64,000 bases of DNA from Pseudomonas allokribbensis (GTDB lineage: Bacteria > Pseudomonadota > Gammaproteobacteria > Pseudomonadales > Pseudomonadaceae). The stretch lies in assembly GCF_014863605.1 (NCBI RefSeq), contig NZ_CP062252.1:558001-622000 (forward strand), written 5' to 3'. This document shows, piece after piece, positions 26,087 to 38,379 of this stretch; position 1 is the first letter of the stretch, and every line of letters begins with the position of its first letter. Below the pieces are notes generated by a model. The model saw only the letters and a program-made list of their open reading frames with translations, had not been told where the DNA came from and made no database searches. A program made the translations under genes and the position numbers.

Positions 26087-27520
26087 TTAAGGCCGGGCCT
26101 TGAGCTGTGCTTCCGCAGCCTTGGCCAGATCCGGCGGCAGGAAATCCTTGTCCGGGTTGTAGTCGGCCTTCAGATAACGTGTCAGGTCCTGCAAGTCGCC
26201 CGGGTTCAAGGTGCCCGCGGCCTGCTTCAGGCGCAGGTTGTCGAGAATGTAGTCGTAACGGGTGTTGTTGTAGTTGCGCACCGAGGTGTAGAGCTGGCGC
26301 TGGGCGTCGAGCACGTCGACGATGTTGCGCGTCCCCACCTGATAACCGATTTCCGTGGCTTCCACCGCGCTCTGGTTGGAGATGATCGACTGGCGGCGCG
26401 CCTGCACCTGCTCGACGTCGGTGTTCACCGCGCGATGCAGGTTGCGGGTGTTCTCCACGATCTGCCGGCGCAGGCTTTCGCGCTGCTGCTCGCTCTGATC
26501 CAGTTGCGCGTAGGACTGGCGCACCTGGGAACTGGTCAGCCCGCCGCTGTAGATCGGGATGTTCAGTTGCAGGCCCACGGTGCTCTGCTCGACGTTGCCA
26601 CTGTACGGCGTACCGAAGGCATTCGGGTTGGCGAATCCGAGCGCGTCGTTGTCGCCTTTTTCGTACTTGGCCACGGCGTCCAAGGTCGGCAGGTGGCCGG
26701 CCTTGCGTTGCTTCAGGGTCTGTTCGGCGGAGCTCACCGCAAAGTTGCTGGCCAGCAGGTTGAGGTTCTGTTTCGCGGCGGTGTCGACCCAGGCCTTGGC
26801 GTCGTTCGGCGCCGGCGGCAGGATCGGCAGGGTGTGGACGATGCCCTGGATCGAGTTGTACTGGCGGTTGGTCAGGGTGATCAGCGCTTCGAATGCATCA
26901 TCGACCTGACGCTGGGCGACGATCCGGTTGGCGCGGGCGGTGTCGTAACTGGCTTGCGATTGCAGCACGTCGGTCTTGTCCGACAGGCCCACGTCGAAGC
27001 GCTCGTTGGACTGGTCGAGCTGGCGCTTGAACGCGGCTTCTTCGGCTTTGGTCGAGGCCAGGTTGTCCTGGCTGCGCAGCACGTTGAAATAGCTTTCGGC
27101 CGATTGCAGGATCAGGTTCTGCTCGGTGGCCGAGAGTTGCAGCGCGGCTTGCTCGTTGACGTCCTTGGCGGCCTGGTACTGGAACCAGCGATCGGCGCGG
27201 AACAGCGGCTGAGCCAGTGTCGCCTGATAGGAGTGGGCGCTGCGGTTGGCGGTGGCCGAAGGCTGGTCGATCGAGGTGCGCACGCTGGCGGTTTCGGCGC
27301 CGCCGGAGAGATTCGGCAGCAACCCGGCGCGGGCCTGTGGCACCACTTCTTTCTGGGCGCCGTACTGGGCGCGGGCGGCGGCCAGATCGGCGTTGTTGTC
27401 GACCGCTTCCTGATAGACGCTGACCAGATCGGTCTTGGTCGACAAGGGCGCTTCTGCTGCCCAGACCATTGCGTTGGACGCACAAGACACGGCAACAGCC
27501 AGTGAGAGTTTGCGCAGCAT
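26087..27520 (-). CDS. tolC: TolC family outer-membrane efflux protein
   Basis: A 477-residue protein. The signal peptide is MLRKLSLAVAVSCASNAMVWAAEA. The mature protein has the two-fold outer-membrane factor repeat: coiled-coil heptads rich in Gln/Ala, with the conserved FDVGLSDKTDVLQSQ in the first half and YQVGTRNIVDVLDAQ in the second. It forms the trimeric channel for type I secretion or RND/MFS efflux. ATG 27520 is chosen; upstream frame lacks signal-peptide character. In enterobacteria tolC also lies near nudF, and that linkage is partly kept here. Confidence 0.93.
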   Translation of the reverse strand: MLRKLSLAVAVSCASNAMVWAAEAPLSTKTDLVSVYQEAVDNNADLAAARAQYGAQKEVVPQARAGLLPNLSGGAETASVRTSIDQPSATANRSAHSYQATLAQPLFRADRWFQYQAAKDVNEQAALQLSATEQNLILQSAESYFNVLRSQDNLASTKAEEAAFKRQLDQSNERFDVGLSDKTDVLQSQASYDTARANRIVAQRQVDDAFEALITLTNRQYNSIQGIVHTLPILPPAPNDAKAWVDTAAKQNLNLLASNFAVSSAEQTLKQRKAGHLPTLDAVAKYEKGDNDALGFANPNAFGTPYSGNVEQSTVGLQLNIPIYSGGLTSSQVRQSYAQLDQSEQQRESLRRQIVENTRNLHRAVNTDVEQVQARRQSIISNQSAVEATEIGYQVGTRNIVDVLDAQRQLYTSVRNYNNTRYDYILDNLRLKQAAGTLNPGDLQDLTRYLKADYNPDKDFLPPDLAKAAEAQLKARP

Positions 27521-27705
27521 GAGGCGATCCCTAGCATGAATATTATGGAAATAATCCGGGCGCCAAAGGTAGGGCGCGGGCACTGCATCGTCAAGGCCTG
27601 GCGCCAAGGCGCGGCAGGGCAAGGCGAGTGTAGTTGTGCATTGAGGCGCTCACAATCCTGTCGGCCGCCGCAATTGCGCCATTCATCATGGTGTTTGCCA
27701 CGGTG

Positions 27706-27735
27706 TTGGCGTTCTTTGCCGGTTGTGTCTAGACT
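27706..27735 (+). promoter_or_regulatory. Tentative thiC promoter
   Basis: TTGGCG at 27706-27711 and TAGACT at 27730-27735 with 18-bp spacing. Transcription would begin about 27742, just before the riboswitch P1 stem. The fit to the riboswitch start is the main support. Confidence 0.35.
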
Positions 27736-27744
27736 GGCCGGGTT

Positions 27745-29881
<2,137 letters not shown>

Positions 29882-29895
29882 TCTGACCTGAGTCG

Positions 29896-29913
29896 GGCGG
29901 CGTTCGCGCCGCC
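29896..29913 (+). other. Stem-loop between thiC and cytX
   Basis: GGCGGCG, loop TTCG, CGCCGCC. No T-run follows, so it is not a standard terminator; it could protect the thiC 3' end or reduce read-through into cytX. Confidence 0.5.
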
Positions 29914-29960
29914 GCGATGACGATCAAAAAAACAACAAATGTCCCTCTGAGATAACACCC

Positions 29961-31253
29961 TTGAGCATTCAACCCGGTACTTATTCCCCCGACCTCGCCG
30001 TGCCCGCCGACAAGCGGGTATTCGGCGGTCGCGATCTGTTTTCCCTGTGGTTTTCCCTCGGCATCGGCCTGATGGTATTGCAGACCGGTGCGCTGCTGGC
30101 GCCGGGGCTGGGACTGTCGGGATCGCTGCTAGCGATCTTCCTCGGCACGCTGGTCGGCGTCCTGTTGCTGGCCGCCGTTGGCGTGATCGGCAGCGACACC
30201 GGCCTGTCGTCGATGGCCGCGCTGAAACTCAGCCTCGGCCGCCAGGGCGCGAGCCTGCCGGCGCTGCTCAATCTGCTGCAACTGATCGGTTGGGGCTCGT
30301 TCGAAATCATCGTCATGCGCGACGCGGCCAGCCTGCTCGGCACCCGTGCGTTCAGCGAAGGTTCGCTGTGGGCCAGCCCGATGTTGTGGACCTTGTGCTT
30401 TGGTGCACTGGCGACGCTGCTCGCCGTCAGCGGTCCGCTGACGTTCGTGCGCAAGATCCTGCGTAAATGGGGCATCTGGCTGATTCTGGCCGCGTGCATC
30501 TGGCTGACCTGGAACCTGTTCGCCAAGGCCGATCTGAGCGCCTTGTGGGCGCAGGCCGGGGATGGTTCTATGCCGTTCGCCGTGGGCTTCGACATTGCCA
30601 TCGCGATGCCGCTGTCATGGCTGCCGCTGATTGCCGACTACTCGCGTTTCGGCAAGAAGGCGAAGAACGTGTTCGGTGGTACGGCGATCGGTTTCTTCAT
30701 CGGCAACTTCTGGCTGATGAGCCTGGGCGTTGCCTACACCCTGGCCTTTGCGCCGAGCGGTGAAGTCAACGCGTTGCTGCTGGCGCTGGCCGGTGCCGGT
30801 CTGGGGATTCCGTTGCTGCTGATCCTGTTGGACGAGTCGGAAAACGCCTTCGCCGACATTCACTCGGCAGCGGTTTCCAGCGGGATTCTGTTGCGTCTGA
30901 AAGTCGAGCATCTGGCTTTGGCTATCGGCGTGATCTGCACCCTGATCGCCTTGCTCGCGCCACTGGCGCAATACCAGAACTTCCTGCTGTTGATCGGCTC
31001 GGTGTTCGCGCCGCTGTTCGGCGTGGTGCTGGTGGATCACTTCATCCTGCGCAAGCGCAGTGGCCAGGTGGCTTCGGCCGCATTGCGCTGGCCGGCGCTG
31101 TTGGCCTGGCTGGGTGGCATCAGCACCTATCATCTGCTGGCCAATCTGTATCCGGATGTCGGCGCAACCCTGCCGGCGCTAGTCCTGGCAGGGCTGCTGC
31201 AGCTCGTGCTCGGTCGGGCTTTCAGTTACGGCCGGGAAACAGCTCGGGCTTGA
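29961..31253 (+). CDS. cytX: NCS1-family transporter, hydroxymethylpyrimidine permease CytX
   Basis: A 430-residue membrane protein with about 12 helices, of the nucleobase:cation symporter-1 family (conserved GGRDLFSLWFSLGIG at the N-terminus, IADYSRFGKK in the middle). CytX is known as a thiamin-regulated HMP transporter. Its place after riboswitch-controlled thiC supports salvage of the thiamin pyrimidine. The start is TTG 29961, as no in-frame ATG lies nearby. The 3' end overlaps the convergent lipoprotein gene by 32 bases. Confidence 0.85.
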   Translation: MSIQPGTYSPDLAVPADKRVFGGRDLFSLWFSLGIGLMVLQTGALLAPGLGLSGSLLAIFLGTLVGVLLLAAVGVIGSDTGLSSMAALKLSLGRQGASLPALLNLLQLIGWGSFEIIVMRDAASLLGTRAFSEGSLWASPMLWTLCFGALATLLAVSGPLTFVRKILRKWGIWLILAACIWLTWNLFAKADLSALWAQAGDGSMPFAVGFDIAIAMPLSWLPLIADYSRFGKKAKNVFGGTAIGFFIGNFWLMSLGVAYTLAFAPSGEVNALLLALAGAGLGIPLLLILLDESENAFADIHSAAVSSGILLRLKVEHLALAIGVICTLIALLAPLAQYQNFLLLIGSVFAPLFGVVLVDHFILRKRSGQVASAALRWPALLAWLGGISTYHLLANLYPDVGATLPALVLAGLLQLVLGRAFSYGRETARA

Positions 31254-31968
31254 TGATGCCGTTCAGGCGCGGGTAAGGGATCTTCAGTTCGACGTGGCCC
31301 AGCGCATAAGGCGCGATGGTGGTCACGTCGTACTTGAGGATCACGCCGCCGTAAGTCAGCGCCACGTGCGGGGTTTTGACGAACGGCCAGTTCTTCACAT
31401 ACTCCGGTTCCTGATCGAGCTTGGTGCTGATCAGCCAGCTGTTATGCGCGACTTGCGCAGCCTTCCAGAACGCTTCTTCCTGACCCGGCACCAACATGTC
31501 CGACAGGCTCAGCACCTTGTGCTGCTGGCGCGAATAGTTGATGAAACCGCGACCCGGCGTACCGTGTGCGCCACCGGTGTCCAGGTAGCTCGACACTTCG
31601 ACAATCACCAGACCGTCATGCTGCTCGCGTACTTTCGCCTGCAAATAGCTGCTGTTGCGTGGGCCTGCAGTGCGCAGGAACTGCTCGCGGTAGGCGGCCA
31701 GGGTCGGTGCAACCGGAGCATCCGGCGATGTGCGGGTGAATTGCAGCAGGCGTTTTTCGATGATGCCATCCAGTGCAGGTTCTGCCGGGAAGTGCAGAGT
31801 GTCGATGTTCACCAGCGGGCAATCCGGGTTGGAGCAACCGGGTTTCAGCGTTTCCGAGGCATCGCGGGTGGTTTCCAGCGGCGTGCGGTAGTTGGGCTGG
31901 AACAGGCTGGCGCAAGCGCCCAGGGTCAGGGCGATGGCGGCCACGGAGGCAATTTTGAAAAGCGACAT
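31222..31968 (-). CDS. DUF3298/RsiV-like lipoprotein
   Basis: A 248-residue lipoprotein. ATG 31968 follows aagga at good spacing. The signal ends in the lipobox LTLGACAS. The mature region has YLDTGGAHGTPGRGFINY and VLSLSDMLVPG, then a C-terminal EYVKNWPF...LKYDVTTIAPYALG, the pattern of DUF3298/DUF4163 proteins, which in RsiV bind lysozyme. An envelope-sensing or inhibitor role is possible but not shown. A hairpin with a T-run on this strand lies 37 bases upstream of the start. Confidence 0.75.
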   Translation of the reverse strand: MSLFKIASVAAIALTLGACASLFQPNYRTPLETTRDASETLKPGCSNPDCPLVNIDTLHFPAEPALDGIIEKRLLQFTRTSPDAPVAPTLAAYREQFLRTAGPRNSSYLQAKVREQHDGLVIVEVSSYLDTGGAHGTPGRGFINYSRQQHKVLSLSDMLVPGQEEAFWKAAQVAHNSWLISTKLDQEPEYVKNWPFVKTPHVALTYGGVILKYDVTTIAPYALGHVELKIPYPRLNGIIKPELFPGRN

Positions 31969-31996
31969 GGGCGTCCTTTCTGAAACAGGGGAAGGC

Positions 31997-32030
31997 AAAA
32001 AGTTACCGCTTCGACTCTCTACGAAGCGGT
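31997..32030 (-). terminator. Terminator-like hairpin upstream of the lipoprotein gene
   Basis: On the minus strand, ACCGCTTCG and CGAAGCGGT form a perfect 9-bp stem around an 8-base loop and are followed by AACTTTTT. It lies upstream of, and in the same direction as, the lipoprotein gene, so it may be an attenuator in its leader or the 3' end of a small RNA. A second minus-strand stem (ACCGTC/GACGGT, 32070-32090) lies further upstream. Confidence 0.55.
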
Positions 32031-32196
32031 CAGTTCGCCACTAAGCTAATTAGAGTGGGTTTCGCCTCCACCGTCCATCTCGGTGACGGTAAAGGGGCTG
32101 CATCAAACGTCACCGGCGCGTTAGGATGGCGCGAAGTCGAGGTTGCAGGTAACTGAAATGAACCTCGTATTGGATTTGCAGTAAACGAGGATGCTC

Positions 32197-32814
32197 ATGA
32201 CCGATTTCGCCAAAGCCATTCCGTCCGCCATCGACATCGTGCGACGCGAGCAATGCTACAAGGGCTTCTACAAGCTCGATCGCGTGCATTTGCGCCACGA
32301 ACTGTTCGCCGGTGGCATGAGCCGCGAGATCAATCGTGAAGTGTTCGTGCGGCACGACGCCGTATGCCTGCTGCCCTACGATCCGCAGCGCGATGAAGTG
32401 GTGCTGATCGAGCAGTTTCGCGTCGGCGCCATGGGCAAGACCACCAATCCCTGGCTGGTTGAGCTGGTCGCCGGTCTGATCGACAAGGAAGAAGTGCCGG
32501 AAGAAGTTGCTCGCCGCGAAGCGCAGGAGGAAGCTGGACTGGACATCAAGGCCCTGTGGCCGATGATGCAATATTTCCCGTCGCCGGGGGGCAGCAACGA
32601 GTTCGTGCATTTGTACTTGGGGCGTTGCAGCACCGAAGGCGTTGGCGGCCTGCACGGGCTGGAGGAAGAGGCAGAAGATATCCGCGTCACGGTCTGGGCC
32701 TTCGAAGATGCCCTGCAGGCTGTACGCGACGGACGGATTGCCAATGCGGCGAGCATCATCGCCTTGCAGTGGCTGGCGCTCAATCGCGCCGAAGTGAGGG
32801 GGCTATGGTCGTAA
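32197..32814 (+). CDS. nudF: ADP-ribose pyrophosphatase NudF
   Basis: A 205-residue Nudix hydrolase that splits ADP-ribose to AMP and ribose-5-phosphate. The Nudix box is canonical: GLIDKEE, seven residues, REAQEEAGL. ATG 32197 is chosen over 32191 because gagg directly abuts the latter and lies six bases before the former. First gene of the nudF-yqiB-cpdA unit; it overlaps yqiB by 10 bases. Confidence 0.95.
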   Translation: MTDFAKAIPSAIDIVRREQCYKGFYKLDRVHLRHELFAGGMSREINREVFVRHDAVCLLPYDPQRDEVVLIEQFRVGAMGKTTNPWLVELVAGLIDKEEVPEEVARREAQEEAGLDIKALWPMMQYFPSPGGSNEFVHLYLGRCSTEGVGGLHGLEEEAEDIRVTVWAFEDALQAVRDGRIANAASIIALQWLALNRAEVRGLWS

Positions 32815-33257
32815 ACAAACTGCGCGATCGCTATCGTGTCGACCTCGTGGGCCTGCAAGCCGCCTGCGAGGCCAACTACGCGCGCCTGATGCGACTGTTG
32901 CCGGACATGCGCCGCGAACCTGAAGCGCGGCGCATCGCCGTGACCCAGGGCGACCAGATGCTCGGCGTGCTGGCCATCGAAGTGTTGCAGGCCTGTCCGT
33001 ACACCACGACTCTGCAAGTGCGTCAGGAACACAGCCTGCCCTGGCTGCCGGTGCCGCAACTGGAAGTGCAGGTCTATCACGACGCGCGCATGGCCGAAGT
33101 GATCAGCGCCGAACATGCACGACGCTTTCGCGGCATCTATCCTTACCCCAACGCGGCCATGCATCAGCCGGACGAAAAGGCCCAGCTCAATCTGTTCCTC
33201 GGAGAATGGCTGAGTCATTGTCTGGCCTGCGGTCACGAGTACGCTGCCGTTCGATAG
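32805..33257 (+). CDS. yqiB: DUF1249 protein YqiB
   Basis: A 150-residue cytosolic protein of DUF1249. The conserved C-terminal YPYPNAAMHQPDEKAQLNLF lies at about 115-134. ATG 32805 has a gagg site; the longer frame upstream is a shadow of nudF. Function is unknown, but the gene is constantly placed between nudF and cpdA in gammaproteobacteria, as here. Confidence 0.9.
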   Translation: MVVNKLRDRYRVDLVGLQAACEANYARLMRLLPDMRREPEARRIAVTQGDQMLGVLAIEVLQACPYTTTLQVRQEHSLPWLPVPQLEVQVYHDARMAEVISAEHARRFRGIYPYPNAAMHQPDEKAQLNLFLGEWLSHCLACGHEYAAVR

Positions 33258-33383
33258 CTTCGATAGCTGTGATAACAGCGGCAAGTTGTGAACTGCGTCC
33301 GGTTCGGCGGTTTCTTCCCGGGGCCTTCCCCCAGCATAATTGCGAACCTTTCCGACCCGGCGATCCAGCCTTGGGAGAACGCC

Positions 33384-34199
33384 TTGCCGAGCGTATCGAC
33401 TCTGACCACCGCCGATGCGGCGTTGCTGGTGCAACTGTCCGACAGTCATTTGTTCGCCGAGGCGGACGGTACGCTGCTGGGCATGAAGACTCGCGAGAGC
33501 CTGCAAAAAGTCATCGAACTGGTGCTCGAGCAGCAGCCGCAGATCGACCTGATCGTTGCCAGCGGTGATCTGTCCCAGGACGGCACGCTGGAGTCCTACC
33601 AGCAATTTCGTCAGATGACGGCGCAGATCGACGCGCCGGCCCGCTGGATCCCCGGCAACCACGACGAACCGCAGATTATGCAGATGGCCGCGGTACAAAG
33701 TGCATTGCTGGAGCCGGTGGTGGATGTCGGTAACTGGCGCGTGACCCTGCTCGACTCGGCGGTGCCGGGCTCGGTGCCGGGGTATTTGCAGGATGACCAA
33801 CTGCAATTGCTGGCGCGTTCGCTGAGCGAGGCGCCGGATCGGCATCATCTGGTGTGTTTCCACCATCACCCAGTGTCGATCGGTTGCGCCTGGATGGAGC
33901 CGATCGGCTTGCGCAATCCCGAAGCGTTTTTCGACGTGCTCGACCGTTTCCCGCAGGCCCGTGCCGTGTTGTGGGGACATGTGCATCAGGAGATCGACCG
34001 CGAACGTAACGGCGTGCGACTGATCGCCTCGCCGTCGACCTGCATTCAGTTCGAGCCGGGCAGTGTCGACTTCAAGGTCGGCGAACAGGCGCCAGGGTAT
34101 CGCTGGTTGCGGTTGTTGCCGGACGGGCGGATCGAGACGGGCGTGGAGCGTGTCACCGATTTCCGGTTCACCGTCGATTACGGCTCCAACGGCTACTGA
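33384..34199 (+). CDS. cpdA: 3',5'-cyclic-AMP phosphodiesterase CpdA
   Basis: A 271-residue calcineurin-like metallophosphoesterase that hydrolyses cAMP and so tunes Vfr/CRP signalling. All metal motifs are present: QLSDSH, GDLSQDG, GNHDEP, HHHPVSIG and GHVHQE. TTG 33384 is chosen because ggaga lies about five bases before it and the length then matches the family; an ATG upstream gives a non-conserved leader. Confidence 0.95.
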   Translation: MPSVSTLTTADAALLVQLSDSHLFAEADGTLLGMKTRESLQKVIELVLEQQPQIDLIVASGDLSQDGTLESYQQFRQMTAQIDAPARWIPGNHDEPQIMQMAAVQSALLEPVVDVGNWRVTLLDSAVPGSVPGYLQDDQLQLLARSLSEAPDRHHLVCFHHHPVSIGCAWMEPIGLRNPEAFFDVLDRFPQARAVLWGHVHQEIDRERNGVRLIASPSTCIQFEPGSVDFKVGEQAPGYRWLRLLPDGRIETGVERVTDFRFTVDYGSNGY

Positions 34200-34295
34200 T
34201 TCACGGGCGCGGCGCTGATTTCCTCGGGTGCTGGCCCAACACCCCCTGACTCCCTGTAAACTCCGCTTTCTTTAGCCGACACCCAGGGAGCTCAA

Positions 34296-34904
34296 ATGTC
34301 CGGTTCGATCCTCTATATCCACGGTTTCAACAGCGCGCCGGCCTCGAAGAAGGCCTGTCAGCTGGTCGAGGTGATGGAGCGGCTGGGTTTGAGCGATCAA
34401 CTGCGTGTCCCGGAGCTGCATCACCACCCGCGTGAAGCCATCGGTCAGCTGGAGCAGGCAATCGCCGAACTCGGCCGGCCGTTGCTGGTGGGAAGCTCGC
34501 TCGGCGGCTACTATGCGACTCACCTGGCCGAGCGCCATGGCCTGAAAGCCCTGCTGGTCAACCCGGCCGTCAGTCCGCACCGGATGTTCGACGGATACCT
34601 GGGGACGCAGAAAAACCTGTACACCGACGAAACCTGGGAATTGACCCACGACCATGTGACGGCCCTGGCCGAACTGGAAGTGCCGGCGCCGCAGGATTCG
34701 CAGCGGTATCAGGTGTGGTTGCAGACCGGGGACGAAACGCTGGACTATCGCCATGCCCAGCAGTATTACCGGGCCTGTGCCTTGCGCATCCAGGCCGGCG
34801 GCGACCATAGTTTCCAGGGGTTTGCCGGGCAATTGCCGGCGTTGCTGAGTTTTGCCGGCATTGGCGCCGATTTGTTTCAGGCAATCGATTTCACCGCGCT
34901 GTGA
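34296..34904 (+). CDS. yqiA: Esterase YqiA
   Basis: A 202-residue alpha/beta hydrolase. SGSILYIHGFNSAP opens the fold, and GSSLGGYYATHLA holds the nucleophilic Ser; GDETLDY and GGDHSFQGF supply the Asp and His. It has a strong agggag site. It sits just before parE, as in E. coli. The natural ester substrate is unknown. Confidence 0.92.
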   Translation: MSGSILYIHGFNSAPASKKACQLVEVMERLGLSDQLRVPELHHHPREAIGQLEQAIAELGRPLLVGSSLGGYYATHLAERHGLKALLVNPAVSPHRMFDGYLGTQKNLYTDETWELTHDHVTALAELEVPAPQDSQRYQVWLQTGDETLDYRHAQQYYRACALRIQAGGDHSFQGFAGQLPALLSFAGIGADLFQAIDFTAL

Positions 34905-34942
34905 GCGGTTGCCCCATTAATTCCTTATTCACCGAACACTGA

Positions 34943-36861
<1,919 letters not shown>

Positions 36862-36862
<1 letters not shown>

Positions 36863-37851
36863 TGCGTTTTGGCTGGGCCTTGGCGGGTGCGTTGCTGCTG
36901 GGGTCGATGACGGCGTCGGCGGAGCCTGTGCAAGAGTTGCGTGTGCTCGCCGAACACCCGGTCGAAGGCATGCGCGGCGGCAATCTGTCGGGGCTGGCCC
37001 TGTGCGGCAACGAGCTGTGGACGGTGTCGGATCGCGATGATGATCAGATCTACCGTCTCGATACTCGCGATCCCGTCTGGCAGGCGACTGCCGTGCGCAT
37101 CGATCCACCGCCAGTACCCGACAGCGGCTTGCCGTGGGGCATCAAATCGCGGACCTGGGCGGCGTCGTTCGTTCGCGGCGGTGATCTGGATTTCGAAGGG
37201 ATCACCTGCGACAGCGCCGGCAATCGCTACATTGTCAGCGAAGGCCACGCAGCCGTATTGCAAGTACCGCCGCAAGGGCCGTCGTCATGGCTGAAAATCT
37301 CGCCGATGATGGTGCGCGAAGCGCGGGCCAGTGGCCTGCTGCTGCAATTCAATGCGATTTTCGAAGGCCTGGCGATCAATCCGGCGGGCGATCAGATGTG
37401 GCTGGCCGCCGAACGGCAAAGCCGTGGTTTGTTGCTGATCAAGCGCCAACAGACGGTGTGGGACTGTGACGGTCGCTGCGTGTTGCTGAGCGAAGGCGGG
37501 ATGGAAATGCAGCCGCCGCAGTTTCCCAAGGCCAGACCGGTCAATCGGGATTTTTCCGACCTGTCATTGTTCAACGGCAAACTGTTTACCCTTGAGCGCA
37601 ACGCCTACCAGATCTGTCGTCGCGATGCGCAGACGGCCAAGGTCGAGCTTTGCTGGTCGTACGCGGCCGAGCTGTTGCAGGGCAATCGTCGTTACGCGCA
37701 GAACTTCGGGCTGGAAGAGGCGCTGGTCGTCGATGCTCAAGGCGCCTGGATCGGTGTCGACAACAATTTTGGTCCTCGCGCCGATGGCGAGGTCCGCCCG
37801 ATTGTCTGGCGCTTTGCCGCGCCTGAGGGTGGCTGGAGCGCCAAGCCATGA
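36862..37851 (+). CDS. Exported esterase-like protein of the phytase family
   Basis: A 329-residue protein with a cleavable signal peptide (MRFGWALAGALLLGSMTASA). The mature protein has the beta-propeller pattern of the 'esterase-like activity of phytase' family: NLSGLALCGNELWTVSDRDD, GDLDFEGITCD, FEGLAINPAG. Likely periplasmic. It begins on the parE stop (TGATG) and overlaps the protease gene by ATGA, so all genes from parE to parC are read together. Substrate unknown. Confidence 0.8.
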
Positions 37852-38372
37852 GTCAGCAACCGCCGGGCAAGCGCGCCGGGCGTGTGCTGATGATTCTGGC
37901 CTGGTGCGCGGCGCTGTTTCTGGCCACGCGGTTTTTCGGCCAGTGGGAAGACCGCCAGCGTAATCCCAATGCAGAGGTGACTTCGCAGCAGGGCAACGGC
38001 TATATCGAAGTGAAACTGATCGGCAACGCCCAGGGACATTTTGTCGTCAGCGGCCTGATCAACGGTCGGCCGGTGGAGTTCATGCTCGACACCGGCGCGA
38101 CCGACGTGGCAATCCCGGCGGAGGTGGCGAAAAGCCTGAAGCTGGAAGAAGGTTTCGGTGTGACCCTGAGCACGGCCAATGGCCTGAGCCAGGGCTATCG
38201 CACCCGTATCGACCGCCTGCAACTGGGCGACATCGTGCTGCGGGACGTCCGCGCACTGGTGGCGCCGGGGCTGCATGGCGACCAGGTGCTGCTCGGCATG
38301 AGCGCCCTGAACAAACTTGAATTTACTCAGCGCGGCGGCACCATGCTGTTGCGCCAGACAACGAACCGATGA
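37848..38372 (+). CDS. Retropepsin-like aspartic protease, membrane anchored
   Basis: A 174-residue protein with one N-terminal membrane helix (about 12-30) and a periplasmic domain with the aspartic protease motif [13 protein letters not shown] (Asp about 85) and the flap/ILG-like [13 protein letters not shown]. This is the TIGR02281-type family, which would act as a dimer since only one Asp motif is present. Target proteins are unknown. It ends seven bases before parC. Confidence 0.85.
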   Translation: MSQQPPGKRAGRVLMILAWCAALFLATRFFGQWEDRQRNPNAEVTSQQGNGYIEVKLIGNAQGHFVVSGLINGRPVEFMLDTGATDVAIPAEVAKSLKLEEGFGVTLSTANGLSQGYRTRIDRLQLGDIVLRDVRALVAPGLHGDQVLLGMSALNKLEFTQRGGTMLLRQTTNR

Positions 38373-38379
38373 GGCCCGC

